Shown one piece after another: positions 1-5,607 of a DNA stretch of 7,329 nt. Below the pieces are notes generated by a model. That model had not been told where the DNA came from and searched no databases. It was given only the letters and a program-made list of their open reading frames with translations. Position 1 is the first letter of the stretch. Each line of letters starts with the position of its first letter. The position numbers and the translations under genes are program-made. Source of the stretch: a bacterium (GTDB taxonomy: Bacteria > Spirochaetota > UBA4802 > UBA5550); contig JAAENB010000838.1 in NCBI GenBank assembly GCA_024224995.1, forward strand, positions 1 to 7,329, in the 5' to 3' direction.

Positions 1-1
1 C

Positions 2-148
2 CGCTCAAACAGTCCTCACAACCCTAAGAGCCCATACTACTTCAAGGCCAGATGCAGCTCGCAATATTATTTAGTTGCTGACGTTTTTAGGAAAACGTCA
101 TTTGCAGTTTTAATACACCCTTTTCAGGAGGTGAGGACTGTTTGAGCG
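2..148. repeat. 18-bp perfect inverted repeat (2-19 / 131-148)
   Basis: CGCTCAAACAGTCCTCAC at 2-19 is the exact reverse complement of 131-148. The right copy continues into GAAGCGAGTTCC, while the left copy reaches the window edge, so the full repeat unit may be longer. The 111-bp separation and the interleaving with another repeat suggest two copies of a dispersed element rather than a hairpin. Confidence 0.85.
79..100. repeat. 9-bp hairpin with 4-nt loop
   Basis: TGACGTTTT (79-87) and AAAACGTCA (92-100) are perfectly complementary around the loop TAGG. There is no U-tract on either strand, so it is not a standard intrinsic terminator. A related sequence, AGTTTCTGACGT, recurs at 224-235, suggesting this hairpin belongs to the repeat unit. 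Confidence 0.75.
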
Positions 149-191
149 AAGCGAGTTCCGCAGCCGGATGAAAAGGGTGTATTAAAACTGC
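104..191. repeat. 23-bp perfect inverted repeat with 42-nt loop
   Basis: The 23 bases at 104-126 (starting GCAGTTTTAATACACCC) are the exact reverse complement of 169-191. The 42-nt loop (127-168) holds the right copy of the 18-bp repeat and the partly symmetric GAGCGAAGCGAG. A perfect stem of this length is far outside chance expectation. There is no adjoining T-run, so a terminator role is unlikely; a mobile-repeat, REP or MITE-like origin is inferred. Confidence 0.85.
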
Positions 192-241
192 CCGCGTACC
201 CCCAAAAAACGAGCACTTACTTCAGTTTCTGACGTATTTTT

Positions 242-257
242 CCCCGCCGGGGCGGGG
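242..257. repeat. GC-rich hairpin next to shared repeat
   Basis: CCCCGCC (242-248) pairs with GGCGGGG (251-257) across two bases. It directly abuts the 23-bp element at 255-277 that recurs at 7156-7178. A T-run precedes it on the plus strand and no T-run follows it on either strand, so it does not look like a terminator. GC-rich hairpins of this size are typical of REP-like elements, which is an inference here. Confidence 0.6.
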
Positions 258-277
258 TCAGATGCTCTCAAGAAACT
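255..277. repeat. Left copy of 23-bp dispersed repeat
   Basis: GGGTCAGATGCTCTCAAGAA plus ACT at 255-277 matches 7156-7178 at 22 of 23 positions in the same orientation. Neither copy is in a convincing gene. Both lie beside GC-rich, partly self-complementary DNA (CCCCGCCGGGGCGGGG here, GCAGGCCCTGC there), so this is probably a dispersed element of the genome. Confidence 0.75.
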
Positions 278-323
278 AAATCTTGGTTGTGCGCGGGCCT
301 GGAAGTAGTATGGGCTCTTTGAA

Positions 324-1442
324 TCATTTAAAATTGAAATTCTTTTTCACGGCCTGGCCCCGTATGGTTTTTATCATCACACTGTCCAGGGTCTTTTCCC
401 CGGATTTTCGTTTTCTCTCTTTTGCCACGTACTTGCGCCTGTTGGTGTTTAGTTTATTTATCTTCTTTTGGAGCTCGCCTCTTTTTTTGAGTTGTTTCGC
501 CACATAGGTTTTTCTCTCTTTTTTGCTCATTTTTTTCATTTCTTCCGGCACATCATCCTCACCCATTTCTTCCACGTTAACCTTCTCGTTCTTTACGGCG
601 TCAAGAAGATCCCAGCCGGAATTATCGTATAACACCGAGGCTTTTGAAAGAGACCGCTGAACCGCGGACCCCGATCCCATGGATGAGGCGTTGGCGTCCT
701 GTTTGGCCTGGAGCATTTTTCGTTTCCTTCCAGACCGGCCATAACCAATGTAGGTCTTATTCAATTCTTTGCCCAGACGAAGAATCTCTTTATCCTGTGG
801 AGCCGTGACATGAACGATCCGTTGATTTTGATTAATATTCATATATTTTCCATCGGCACGGTCTGCCCCGTCCTTCCATTGAGTCTGTATTCCCTTGTTA
901 TAGTCGCCGCAAAATATGGTGTTAACCACGATCCCCATGGAGATAGCCTTTTTGCAGCTTTTTTTATAATCCACCGTTCCCTGGGTAAAGGGCTCGTTCC
1001 CGGCAATGAATATCACCTTCAGGTCGTTGTTGCTTTTGCTCCATTTGAGTTCTTTCGAAGCGGAGTCAATAACCATGCCGCAATACTCAGACCCTCCGTG
1101 GGTAGTGAGCTGAAAAAGCTCTTCCGATATTTTATCCAGGTCTGTGGTAAGAGGAGCTATCATCCTCATATAGCCTTCTCCTGCGGGGAGCCTGCTTTTC
1201 CCGTATTCATAAAGAGCCACTTCAAGAGTTGGGCTTTCCCCGTTTTTCTTTGCCAGGGCCATTTCATTGACTATTTTCCAGAGCTCAGATTTTGCCTGGT
1301 TAATAAGGCCGTTCATGCTTGAACTGGTGTCCAGAAGAATCGCCATCTGTATGAGTTCCTTTGCTTCGGCTTTTACCGAAAAAGAAAATGATATCATAAG
1401 GGTCAATAAGGTTGTAAAAATAAGGGCTTTTCGATTTTTCAT
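324..1442 (-). CDS. Exported VWA-domain protein
   Basis: This 372-residue protein begins with a Sec-type signal: basic MKNRK, a hydrophobic stretch (about 7-22) and a plausible cleavage site near VKAEA at 23-27, so it should act outside the cytoplasm. A von Willebrand factor A domain spans roughly residues 30-235. Its metal-ion-dependent adhesion motif is visible as DTSSS (D38, S40, S42), with candidate threonines T99/T100. The usual later Asp position appears as IAGNEPF (146-152). Recognisable conserved blocks include LEVALYEYG, GGSEYC and YDNSGWDLLDAV. The C-terminal region (about 303-348) is very rich in Lys and Arg. Such proteins usually mediate metal-dependent protein-protein contacts; the ligand is unknown. 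The start is supported by AGGAG 7 nt upstream (1450-1454). It is transcribed alone, divergently from ercA. The stop abuts repeat DNA. Confidence 0.88.
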   Translation of the reverse strand: MKNRKALIFTTLLTLMISFSFSVKAEAKELIQMAILLDTSSSMNGLINQAKSELWKIVNEMALAKKNGESPTLEVALYEYGKSRLPAGEGYMRMIAPLTTDLDKISEELFQLTTHGGSEYCGMVIDSASKELKWSKSNNDLKVIFIAGNEPFTQGTVDYKKSCKKAISMGIVVNTIFCGDYNKGIQTQWKDGADRADGKYMNINQNQRIVHVTAPQDKEILRLGKELNKTYIGYGRSGRKRKMLQAKQDANASSMGSGSAVQRSLSKASVLYDNSGWDLLDAVKNEKVNVEEMGEDDVPEEMKKMSKKERKTYVAKQLKKRGELQKKINKLNTNRRKYVAKERKRKSGEKTLDSVMIKTIRGQAVKKNFNFK

Positions 1443-1479
1443 TTTTGGGCTCCTTTTTAAAGAGAATTAATTATCCGGT

Positions 1480-1508
1480 TCTATAGATTGGACAAATTAG
1501 AGGGTGAA
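1480..1508 (-). promoter_or_regulatory. Possible promoter of the VWA gene
   Basis: Read on the minus strand, TTCACC (1508-1503) and TATAGA (1485-1480) are separated by 17 bp. Each matches the sigma70 consensus at four of six positions. This would give a leader of about 30 nt before the start at 1442. The match is modest and is called mainly from position. Confidence 0.35.
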
Positions 1509-1642
1509 TGGTTCCCTTTTTTTTGGAAAAGACCTCAAAAAACATGAAATAATGAAATTTTTGTGAAAAACTAATCATCAAAACGTACCAACGCAGTTAA
1601 ACGGAATGGCAATGCCCTCATAGGCATATTTAAAATTTTTTG

Positions 1643-1670
1643 TTGACTTTTCTTCATAAAGTGCTAATAT
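1643..1670 (+). promoter_or_regulatory. Strong extended -10 promoter of the ercA operon
   Basis: TTGACT (1643-1648) and TAATAT (1665-1670) are separated by 16 bp, and TG lies one base before the -10 (TGCTAATAT), giving an extended -10. An A/T-rich run (about 1627-1642) immediately upstream of the -35 resembles an UP element. Transcription would begin near 1677, leaving a leader of about 53 nt before the ercA start. No obvious operator palindrome overlaps it; a weak 5-bp stem (ATGCC/GGCAT, 1612-1625) lies upstream. Confidence 0.7.
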
Positions 1671-1729
1671 ACTTAAAAGCCTGACTTTAAATAAAATTAA
1701 AAAATGGTTAAGAAAAAGGGACAACCGGA

Positions 1730-2893
1730 ATGATTGAAGAGATACCGGATGTAAGAAAATTTGTTGCGCCTGAATTTATTTTTGGTATTGGAGCCCGCAA
1801 ACTGGTTGGACGCTATGTAAAAAATTTCGGCGCGCGGAAAATTATGCTTGTTACGGACCCTGAAATTGAAAAAGCAGGGTGGGTAAAAGATATCGGAACC
1901 AGTCTTGAGCAGACCGGCATTCCTTATATTATTTATAATACGGTAACTCCCAATCCAAAGGAAGAGGAGGTAATGGCAGGGGTAGATATTTATAAATCGA
2001 AAAACTGTAATTTAATTGTATGCCTGGGCGGAGGCAGTGTTATTGATTGCGCAAAAGGGATCGGCATTGTTGTGAGTAATGGAAAACATATACTTGATTA
2101 TGAGGGCGTTGATATCGTAACCCGCCCGATGCCGCCATTAATCTGTATCCCCACCACGGGCGGCGCCTCAGCTGATGTTTCGCAATTTTGCATTATCACC
2201 AATCAACAGGAAAGAGTGAAGATCGCGATAATCAGCAAAGCCGTGGTACCCGATGTTGCCTTAATTGATCCCTTTCTACTCACCACAATGGATCTTTTTT
2301 TAACAGCCTGCACCGGCATGGACGCCCTGGTCCATGGAATTGAAGCCTATGTTTCCAATGCCAGCTCCCACGCGACAGATTTACACGCTCTTGAAGGAAT
2401 AAAATTAATTTCTCATAATATCGAAAAATCCATTGCCAATCCCGGTGATATTCAACTCAGGGAAAAAATAATGCAGGGTTCTCTCCAGACAGGGCTGGCT
2501 TTTTCAAACGCGAGCCTGGGCGGGATTCACGCCATGGCTCACAGCCTGGGAGGCTTTAAAGATTTACCGCATGGCGAATGTAATTCAATATTACTCCGCC
2601 ATGTGGTGGACTTTAATTTTTCCACAGTACCGGAAAAATTTCTAAAAATAGGTGAAGTCATGGGGCTCAACCTGCGCGGAATGCCCATGGTTTATAAAAA
2701 AAGACGAATATTAAAAAAAATTGAACGGATGTTGAAAAAGGTTGGAATTGTTAACACTCTCGGGAGTCATGGTATTAGTTCTGCGGATATCGCTTCATTG
2801 GCAAAGAAGGCGCTGGACGATGCCTGTATCGTCACAAATCCACGAAAGGCGAACAAACGGGATATCGAGGTACTGTATGAAGAAGCGCTATGA
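1730..2893 (+). CDS. ercA: ErcA-like iron-containing alcohol dehydrogenase
   Basis: This 387-residue protein is a full-length group III (iron-containing) alcohol dehydrogenase. The N-terminal Rossmann half carries the nucleotide-binding GGGS at 100-103 (CLGGGSVIDCAKG). The helical half carries the expected metal ligands: D198 and H202 in GMDALVHGIEAY, H267 in IHAMAH and H281 in LPHGECN. The family would oxidise alcohols or reduce aldehydes with NAD(P). Long stretches (VRKFVAPEFIFGIGA, MPPLICIPTT, LAFSNASLG, the C-terminal RDIEVLYEEAL) resemble ErcA, which in Pseudomonas belongs to the regulatory network for ethanol oxidation with PAS histidine kinases. A regulatory or sensory role is therefore as likely as a catabolic one. 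All ligands are intact, so activity is possible. An A-rich AAGGG (1716-1720) lies 9 nt before ATG. The gene overlaps the next by 17 nt, implying translational coupling. Confidence 0.88.
   Translation: MIEEIPDVRKFVAPEFIFGIGARKLVGRYVKNFGARKIMLVTDPEIEKAGWVKDIGTSLEQTGIPYIIYNTVTPNPKEEEVMAGVDIYKSKNCNLIVCLGGGSVIDCAKGIGIVVSNGKHILDYEGVDIVTRPMPPLICIPTTGGASADVSQFCIITNQQERVKIAIISKAVVPDVALIDPFLLTTMDLFLTACTGMDALVHGIEAYVSNASSHATDLHALEGIKLISHNIEKSIANPGDIQLREKIMQGSLQTGLAFSNASLGGIHAMAHSLGGFKDLPHGECNSILLRHVVDFNFSTVPEKFLKIGEVMGLNLRGMPMVYKKRRILKKIERMLKKVGIVNTLGSHGISSADIASLAKKALDDACIVTNPRKANKRDIEVLYEEAL
2867..2870 (+). promoter_or_regulatory. RBS deciding the phosphatase start
   Basis: GAGG at 2867-2870 lies 6 nt before ATG at 2877, inside the 3' end of the ercA coding region. 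It supports 2877 as the start rather than the in-frame ATG at 2742, whose extra 45 codons would be read out of frame within conserved ercA sequence. Ribosomes finishing ercA at 2893 are well placed to reinitiate here. Confidence 0.7.
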
Positions 2894-4313
2894 TGACAGC
2901 GTTGATGATCAAAACAATACCAATGAAAATATCAGTAAATGGGAAAAACTGCGCGGCCAGATCGTTGGACTGGGGAGTAACTCCAGCCGGAAAAATTACT
3001 ATCCGGAACTGCAAGAGCAATTAGAGCGCCTGGAACGGTTTAAATATCTACTCAATCAGAGCAACGACGCGATTCTACTGGTTGAAGCCGATTCGGATAG
3101 AGTGGCCGATGTTAACAGGTTCGCGTGCGAAATCTTCGGGCAAAAAAATGATGCCATCATTGGTACTCTCTTGCGCGAAATTGCCAATAAAGACATATTG
3201 TCTGCCGTAAAAAAATTATACAAAAATAAAATAATTACTAAAATTAATATAGGCAAATGGGAATCATTTACAACAGTAATAAGCAATAATAATAAAAATA
3301 TACCGGTTGAATTTTATATCAACCTGTTTCAATTTAATAAAACAGATTATATTCTCCTCGTGGGAAGAGACATAACCGAACGGAAGCAAGCGGAGGAACA
3401 ATTACGGCGATTGAACCTGAACCTGGAAAACCTGGTCCGGGAAAGAACCGGGGAACTGCAAATCTCAAATACCGAATTAACAAAAGCAAATAAAAATCTT
3501 TGGAATGCAATGAATGAACTGGAAACCGTTAACAGTCAGTTAGTTTCCACACGGGACGAACTCTGGGGCGAGATGAAGCTTGCCCAAAAGATCCAGACCG
3601 TATTATTACCGCATACCCCTACTATAGATGGCTATATGCTCTCGGCCTGTATGCTTCCCGCCAAAAAGGTTGGCGGAGATTATTATGATATAATCAATAT
3701 TGAAAATAAGAATTGGATTGCCATTGGCGATGTCGCGGGCCACGGAGTTTCTGCCGGCCTTATTATGATGATAGCACGGACTGCTCTTCATACAACTCTC
3801 AGCCGGGATCCCGCCATCGCGCCATGGGAACTGGTATCGGTCCTGAACAAAATTCTTACTCAAAACATACAACAACTGGATGAGCATAAATTTATGTCTC
3901 TCATGGTGCTTTCTCTCCGGGAAAACGGCAGCTTCAATTTCGCGGGGCTCCATCAAGATATTTTAGTATATAGAAATGCCGCAGGAACAGTGGAAAGTAT
4001 AGAAAGCGATGGGACGCTGCTGGGGATCATTGAACAAAACCGGGAGCAGATACCCGAAAAAAGCTTTACCCTGGATATTGGAGATACGGTATTACTCTAT
4101 ACAGACGGGATAATAGAAGCCTGGGAAAAAGAAAGCATTCAAGACAGCCGTAGTCCCGAAACCGCAATGTTCGGGATAGACAGGCTTGCTAATATCTTAA
4201 AAGAATCCGGACATAAAACTACTGAGGAAATTAAAAACCATATTTTGGGAAGCATGGAAGACTATGACTGTAATGATGATATCACCTTTGTTCTTCTTAA
4301 ACGCTTAGAATAA
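2877..4313 (+). CDS. PAS-domain SpoIIE/RsbU-type PP2C phosphatase
   Basis: From the ATG at 2877 this is a 478-residue cytoplasmic protein without membrane segments. A PAS fold spans about 55-167 and ends in the hallmark RDITERK (164-170). A coiled-coil linker of Leu/Glu/Asn-rich heptads runs about 170-232. It leads into AQKIQTVLLP (236-245), the usual entrance to RsbU-type SpoIIE domains. The PP2C domain has its metal-binding motifs: VGGDYYD (265-271), GDVAGHG (284-290), YTDG (408-411) and NDDIT (466-470). It is therefore predicted to be an active Mn/Mg-dependent Ser/Thr phosphatase. In known systems such enzymes dephosphorylate STAS anti-sigma-factor antagonists; no such partner or HPK/RsbW kinase is in the window. 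The PAS ligand is not evident. The 17-nt overlap with ercA suggests the dehydrogenase and phosphatase act in one signalling pathway. Its stop lies 2 bp from the convergent hydrolase stop. Confidence 0.9.
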   Translation: MKKRYDDSVDDQNNTNENISKWEKLRGQIVGLGSNSSRKNYYPELQEQLERLERFKYLLNQSNDAILLVEADSDRVADVNRFACEIFGQKNDAIIGTLLREIANKDILSAVKKLYKNKIITKINIGKWESFTTVISNNNKNIPVEFYINLFQFNKTDYILLVGRDITERKQAEEQLRRLNLNLENLVRERTGELQISNTELTKANKNLWNAMNELETVNSQLVSTRDELWGEMKLAQKIQTVLLPHTPTIDGYMLSACMLPAKKVGGDYYDIINIENKNWIAIGDVAGHGVSAGLIMMIARTALHTTLSRDPAIAPWELVSVLNKILTQNIQQLDEHKFMSLMVLSLRENGSFNFAGLHQDILVYRNAAGTVESIESDGTLLGIIEQNREQIPEKSFTLDIGDTVLLYTDGIIEAWEKESIQDSRSPETAMFGIDRLANILKESGHKTTEEIKNHILGSMEDYDCNDDITFVLLKRLE

Positions 4314-4315
4314 GA

Positions 4316-5392
4316 TTATTCAGTTCTCTGTATTACCCAGCTTGAAAGCAGGTCTAAATATCCGGGAGTATAGGCGCTCCTTCCTTCTATAAAATATTGA
4401 AGCAGGGCTTCTTCCGTCCAGGGTTCCATCAAAAAATTGTATGGGTCATCCTTTAACAGGGAATGAGCAGCATTGGGAAATATAACAGGTTTATAATCAG
4501 TGTGCCCTCTCTCTAAAAAAATACTGTTGTATATAGTATAACTCTCGAAGGCGTTTACGTTTAAATCCCCTTCTCCCCATATGGCAAGAAGAGGAGAGCG
4601 TATATTTTTTAGATCCTCTTTAGCATCGGCATTCATATTAATTGCAGCAAAATGATATTTGTCACTATTGTCAATTGGCTCTACGTTAATATCGCAGGGA
4701 GCTTGTACAGACTCTTTAAATATTTTAAAGTTTTTCACGTAGTTTTTGTATAGTATGTTTTTATTGGGATATGGTTTTTTAGAGAGATAGGTGAGAATAG
4801 TATTTACCTCATCATGAGAATATCCCTTTTTTTTATAATAATTGATATCCAGGAATTTCCCCTGATCCATCCAGTTTACCGCGCCGCTTACTATTATCAT
4901 AAAGGCAGGTTCCGATGATTTTGAAGCTATTTTGGGAAGAACCCAGCCTCCCTGGGAGAAGCCGATAAATCCTGTGTTATCAGCATTAATATTCTTTAAT
5001 CCCTTAATATACCGCAAGCCCGTTAGTGCCTCTTCAGCCCGCATGGCCATTGTCTGCTTAAGCCAGTTACCGCTCGATTCGCCAACTCCCTGTTTGTCCC
5101 AGGAAAAAACTCCAATGCCGTTTTCTAAAAAGTTATTCATAAGTATTGTATAAAAACCATTTTCAAACCTGTCCGACGGGCCGTCTCCATGGATAAAGAT
5201 TACAACAGGATAACTCTTTTTATTATCAGGAAGCAGCAGCGTTCCTTTTAAGGTTTCTCCATTATGGGTAAAACAAATCTCCTTTTTAAATCCGGATTTA
5301 AGTTCATGAGCGGATGAAATAAATAGATAAGAAAGTATAACAATGAAGAAAAAAAGTAAGCCCGATATTAATATTTTTAATTTTATACTCAT
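4316..5392 (-). CDS. Membrane-anchored alpha/beta hydrolase
   Basis: This 358-residue protein has a basic N-terminus and one hydrophobic segment (about 7-27), a signal anchor or uncleaved signal that would place the enzyme outside the cytoplasmic membrane. The catalytic region has the alpha/beta-hydrolase order: oxyanion-loop HGDGPSD (68-74), DKQGVGES (99-106), nucleophile elbow GFSQGG with S146, likely acid D276 in WGEGDLNVN, and H310 in NAAHSLL. It resembles secreted esterases/acyl-aminoacyl-peptidase-like hydrolases; the substrate cannot be assigned. No Shine-Dalgarno precedes ATG; instead TATAAT ends 3 nt upstream. No in-frame alternative start was found nearby. Sequence before it is A/T-rich and contains a 14-bp perfect palindrome (5402-5415). 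It is convergent with the phosphatase gene, with 2 bp between stop codons and no room for a separate terminator. Confidence 0.86.
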   Translation of the reverse strand: MSIKLKILISGLLFFFIVILSYLFISSAHELKSGFKKEICFTHNGETLKGTLLLPDNKKSYPVVIFIHGDGPSDRFENGFYTILMNNFLENGIGVFSWDKQGVGESSGNWLKQTMAMRAEEALTGLRYIKGLKNINADNTGFIGFSQGGWVLPKIASKSSEPAFMIIVSGAVNWMDQGKFLDINYYKKKGYSHDEVNTILTYLSKKPYPNKNILYKNYVKNFKIFKESVQAPCDINVEPIDNSDKYHFAAINMNADAKEDLKNIRSPLLAIWGEGDLNVNAFESYTIYNSIFLERGHTDYKPVIFPNAAHSLLKDDPYNFLMEPWTEEALLQYFIEGRSAYTPGYLDLLSSWVIQRTE

Positions 5393-5395
5393 TCT

Positions 5396-5415
5396 ATTAT
5401 AAAAATAGCTATTTT
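5396..5415 (-). promoter_or_regulatory. -10-like box and 14-bp palindrome before the hydrolase
   Basis: On the minus strand a perfect TATAAT (5401-5396) ends 3 nt before the ATG at 5392. No good -35 occurs at 17 bp (TTCCGC at 5424-5419). AAAATAGCTATTTT at 5402-5415 is a perfect palindrome that overlaps the would-be spacer and could bind a regulator. A start site set by this box would give a leaderless or nearly leaderless mRNA, but A/T richness makes chance matches common. Confidence 0.35.
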
Positions 5416-5422
5416 AACGCGG

Positions 5423-5459
5423 AAAGTCGTCTGACCTTATAAATTCAGACGACTTTTTT
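5423..5459 (+). terminator. Rightward intrinsic terminator
   Basis: AAAGTCGTCTGA (5423-5434) and TCAGACGACTTT (5445-5456) form a perfect 12-bp stem around a 10-nt loop, followed by T residues to 5459 on the plus strand. Minus-strand reading gives only a short T-run at the stem end. It sits between divergent genes, with no rightward gene directly upstream. It would therefore stop read-through that has already crossed the hydrolase gene in antisense, or insulate the downstream promoter at 5515. Confidence 0.8.
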
Positions 5460-5514
5460 ATAATTACGAAAGCCCTGCCCCATTTCTTTTTTTTAGCTGA
5501 ATCGCGAAAAAACC

Positions 5515-5545
5515 TTGACATCTTACCCCCGCGCGCTGGTAATAT
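5515..5545 (+). promoter_or_regulatory. Sigma70-like promoter of the creatininase-family gene
   Basis: A perfect -35 TTGACA lies at 5515-5520. The best -10, TAATAT (5540-5545), is at a long 19-bp spacing; GGTAAT (5538-5543) gives the standard 17 bp with a poorer match. Transcription would start near 5551, about 55 nt before the ATG. Both -10 candidates lie inside the palindrome at 5538-5571, so the promoter appears built for repression or activation there. Confidence 0.6.
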
Positions 5546-5571
5546 ACCGGTAATATTACTGGTATATTACC
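5538..5571. promoter_or_regulatory. 34-bp near-palindromic operator candidate
   Basis: GGTAATATACC (5538-5548) and GGTATATTACC (5561-5571) are exact inverted repeats flanking GGTAATATTACT (5549-5560), itself nearly palindromic. Over all 34 bp only one symmetric pair mismatches. The site can also be read as three adjacent GGTA(A)TAT-type units on roughly one helical turn each. It covers the -10 and probable transcription start of the next gene. This is what a dimeric or cooperative repressor operator looks like; the regulator is not encoded in the window as far as can be seen. Confidence 0.65.
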
Positions 5572-5607
5572 GAATTATAACAAGAGTATAGCAAGGATAA
5601 AAATAAT

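Larger units (their letters stand above)
26..319. repeat. 24-bp inverted repeat (26-49 / 296-319), 23/24 match
   Basis: The 24 bases at 26-49 (beginning AAGAGCCCATACTACTTC) match the reverse complement of 296-319 with one mismatch. The arms are 246 bp apart and enclose the 104-191 stem and the GC-rich hairpin. The right arm ends 4 bp before the stop codon of the leftward VWA gene, so it lies in that gene's 3' untranslated region. The arms could be termini of a small non-autonomous element or two dispersed copies; no target-site duplication was recognised. Confidence 0.8.
1..323. other. Gene-free, repeat-dense left flank
   Basis: No convincing gene lies here. The stretch contains four intramolecular inverted-repeat pairs and a GC-rich hairpin, listed separately. 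Two pairs are interleaved rather than nested: 2-19 pairs with 131-148, which lies in the loop of the 104-126/169-191 pair. The 26-49/296-319 pair spans most of the region. Interleaving argues for a mosaic of dispersed repeat copies inserted in opposite orientations, rather than one folded RNA. A short direct repeat also occurs (73-84 and 224-235, 11 of 12 bases identical). The right edge stops 4 bp before the VWA gene stop codon. Confidence 0.75.

Noticed and set aside
1..323. CRISPR array or retron-type RNA
   Set aside because: The repeats are inverted and irregularly spaced, without unit spacers, and no reverse transcriptase or cas gene is present.
283..507. 74-codon plus-strand frame beside the left repeats
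   Set aside because: Antisense to the Lys/Arg-rich tail of the VWA protein, which forces a Phe/Leu/Ser-rich artefact.
810..1322. 170-codon open frame on the plus strand
   Set aside because: Antisense to the VWA gene, whose signal peptide, MIDAS motif and ribosome site are clear. No ribosome site or domain on the plus frame.
1612..1625. Small hairpin ATGCC/GGCAT upstream of the ercA promoter
   Set aside because: Only 5 bp, in A/T-rich surroundings, with no support for an operator.
2742..2876. Upstream ATG extending the phosphatase by 45 codons
   Set aside because: The extension overlaps the conserved C-terminus of ercA, its translation resembles nothing useful, and GAGG at 2867 fits the 2877 start.
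3606..3956. 116-codon minus-strand frame
   Set aside because: Antisense to the conserved PP2C motifs of the phosphatase; treated as a shadow.
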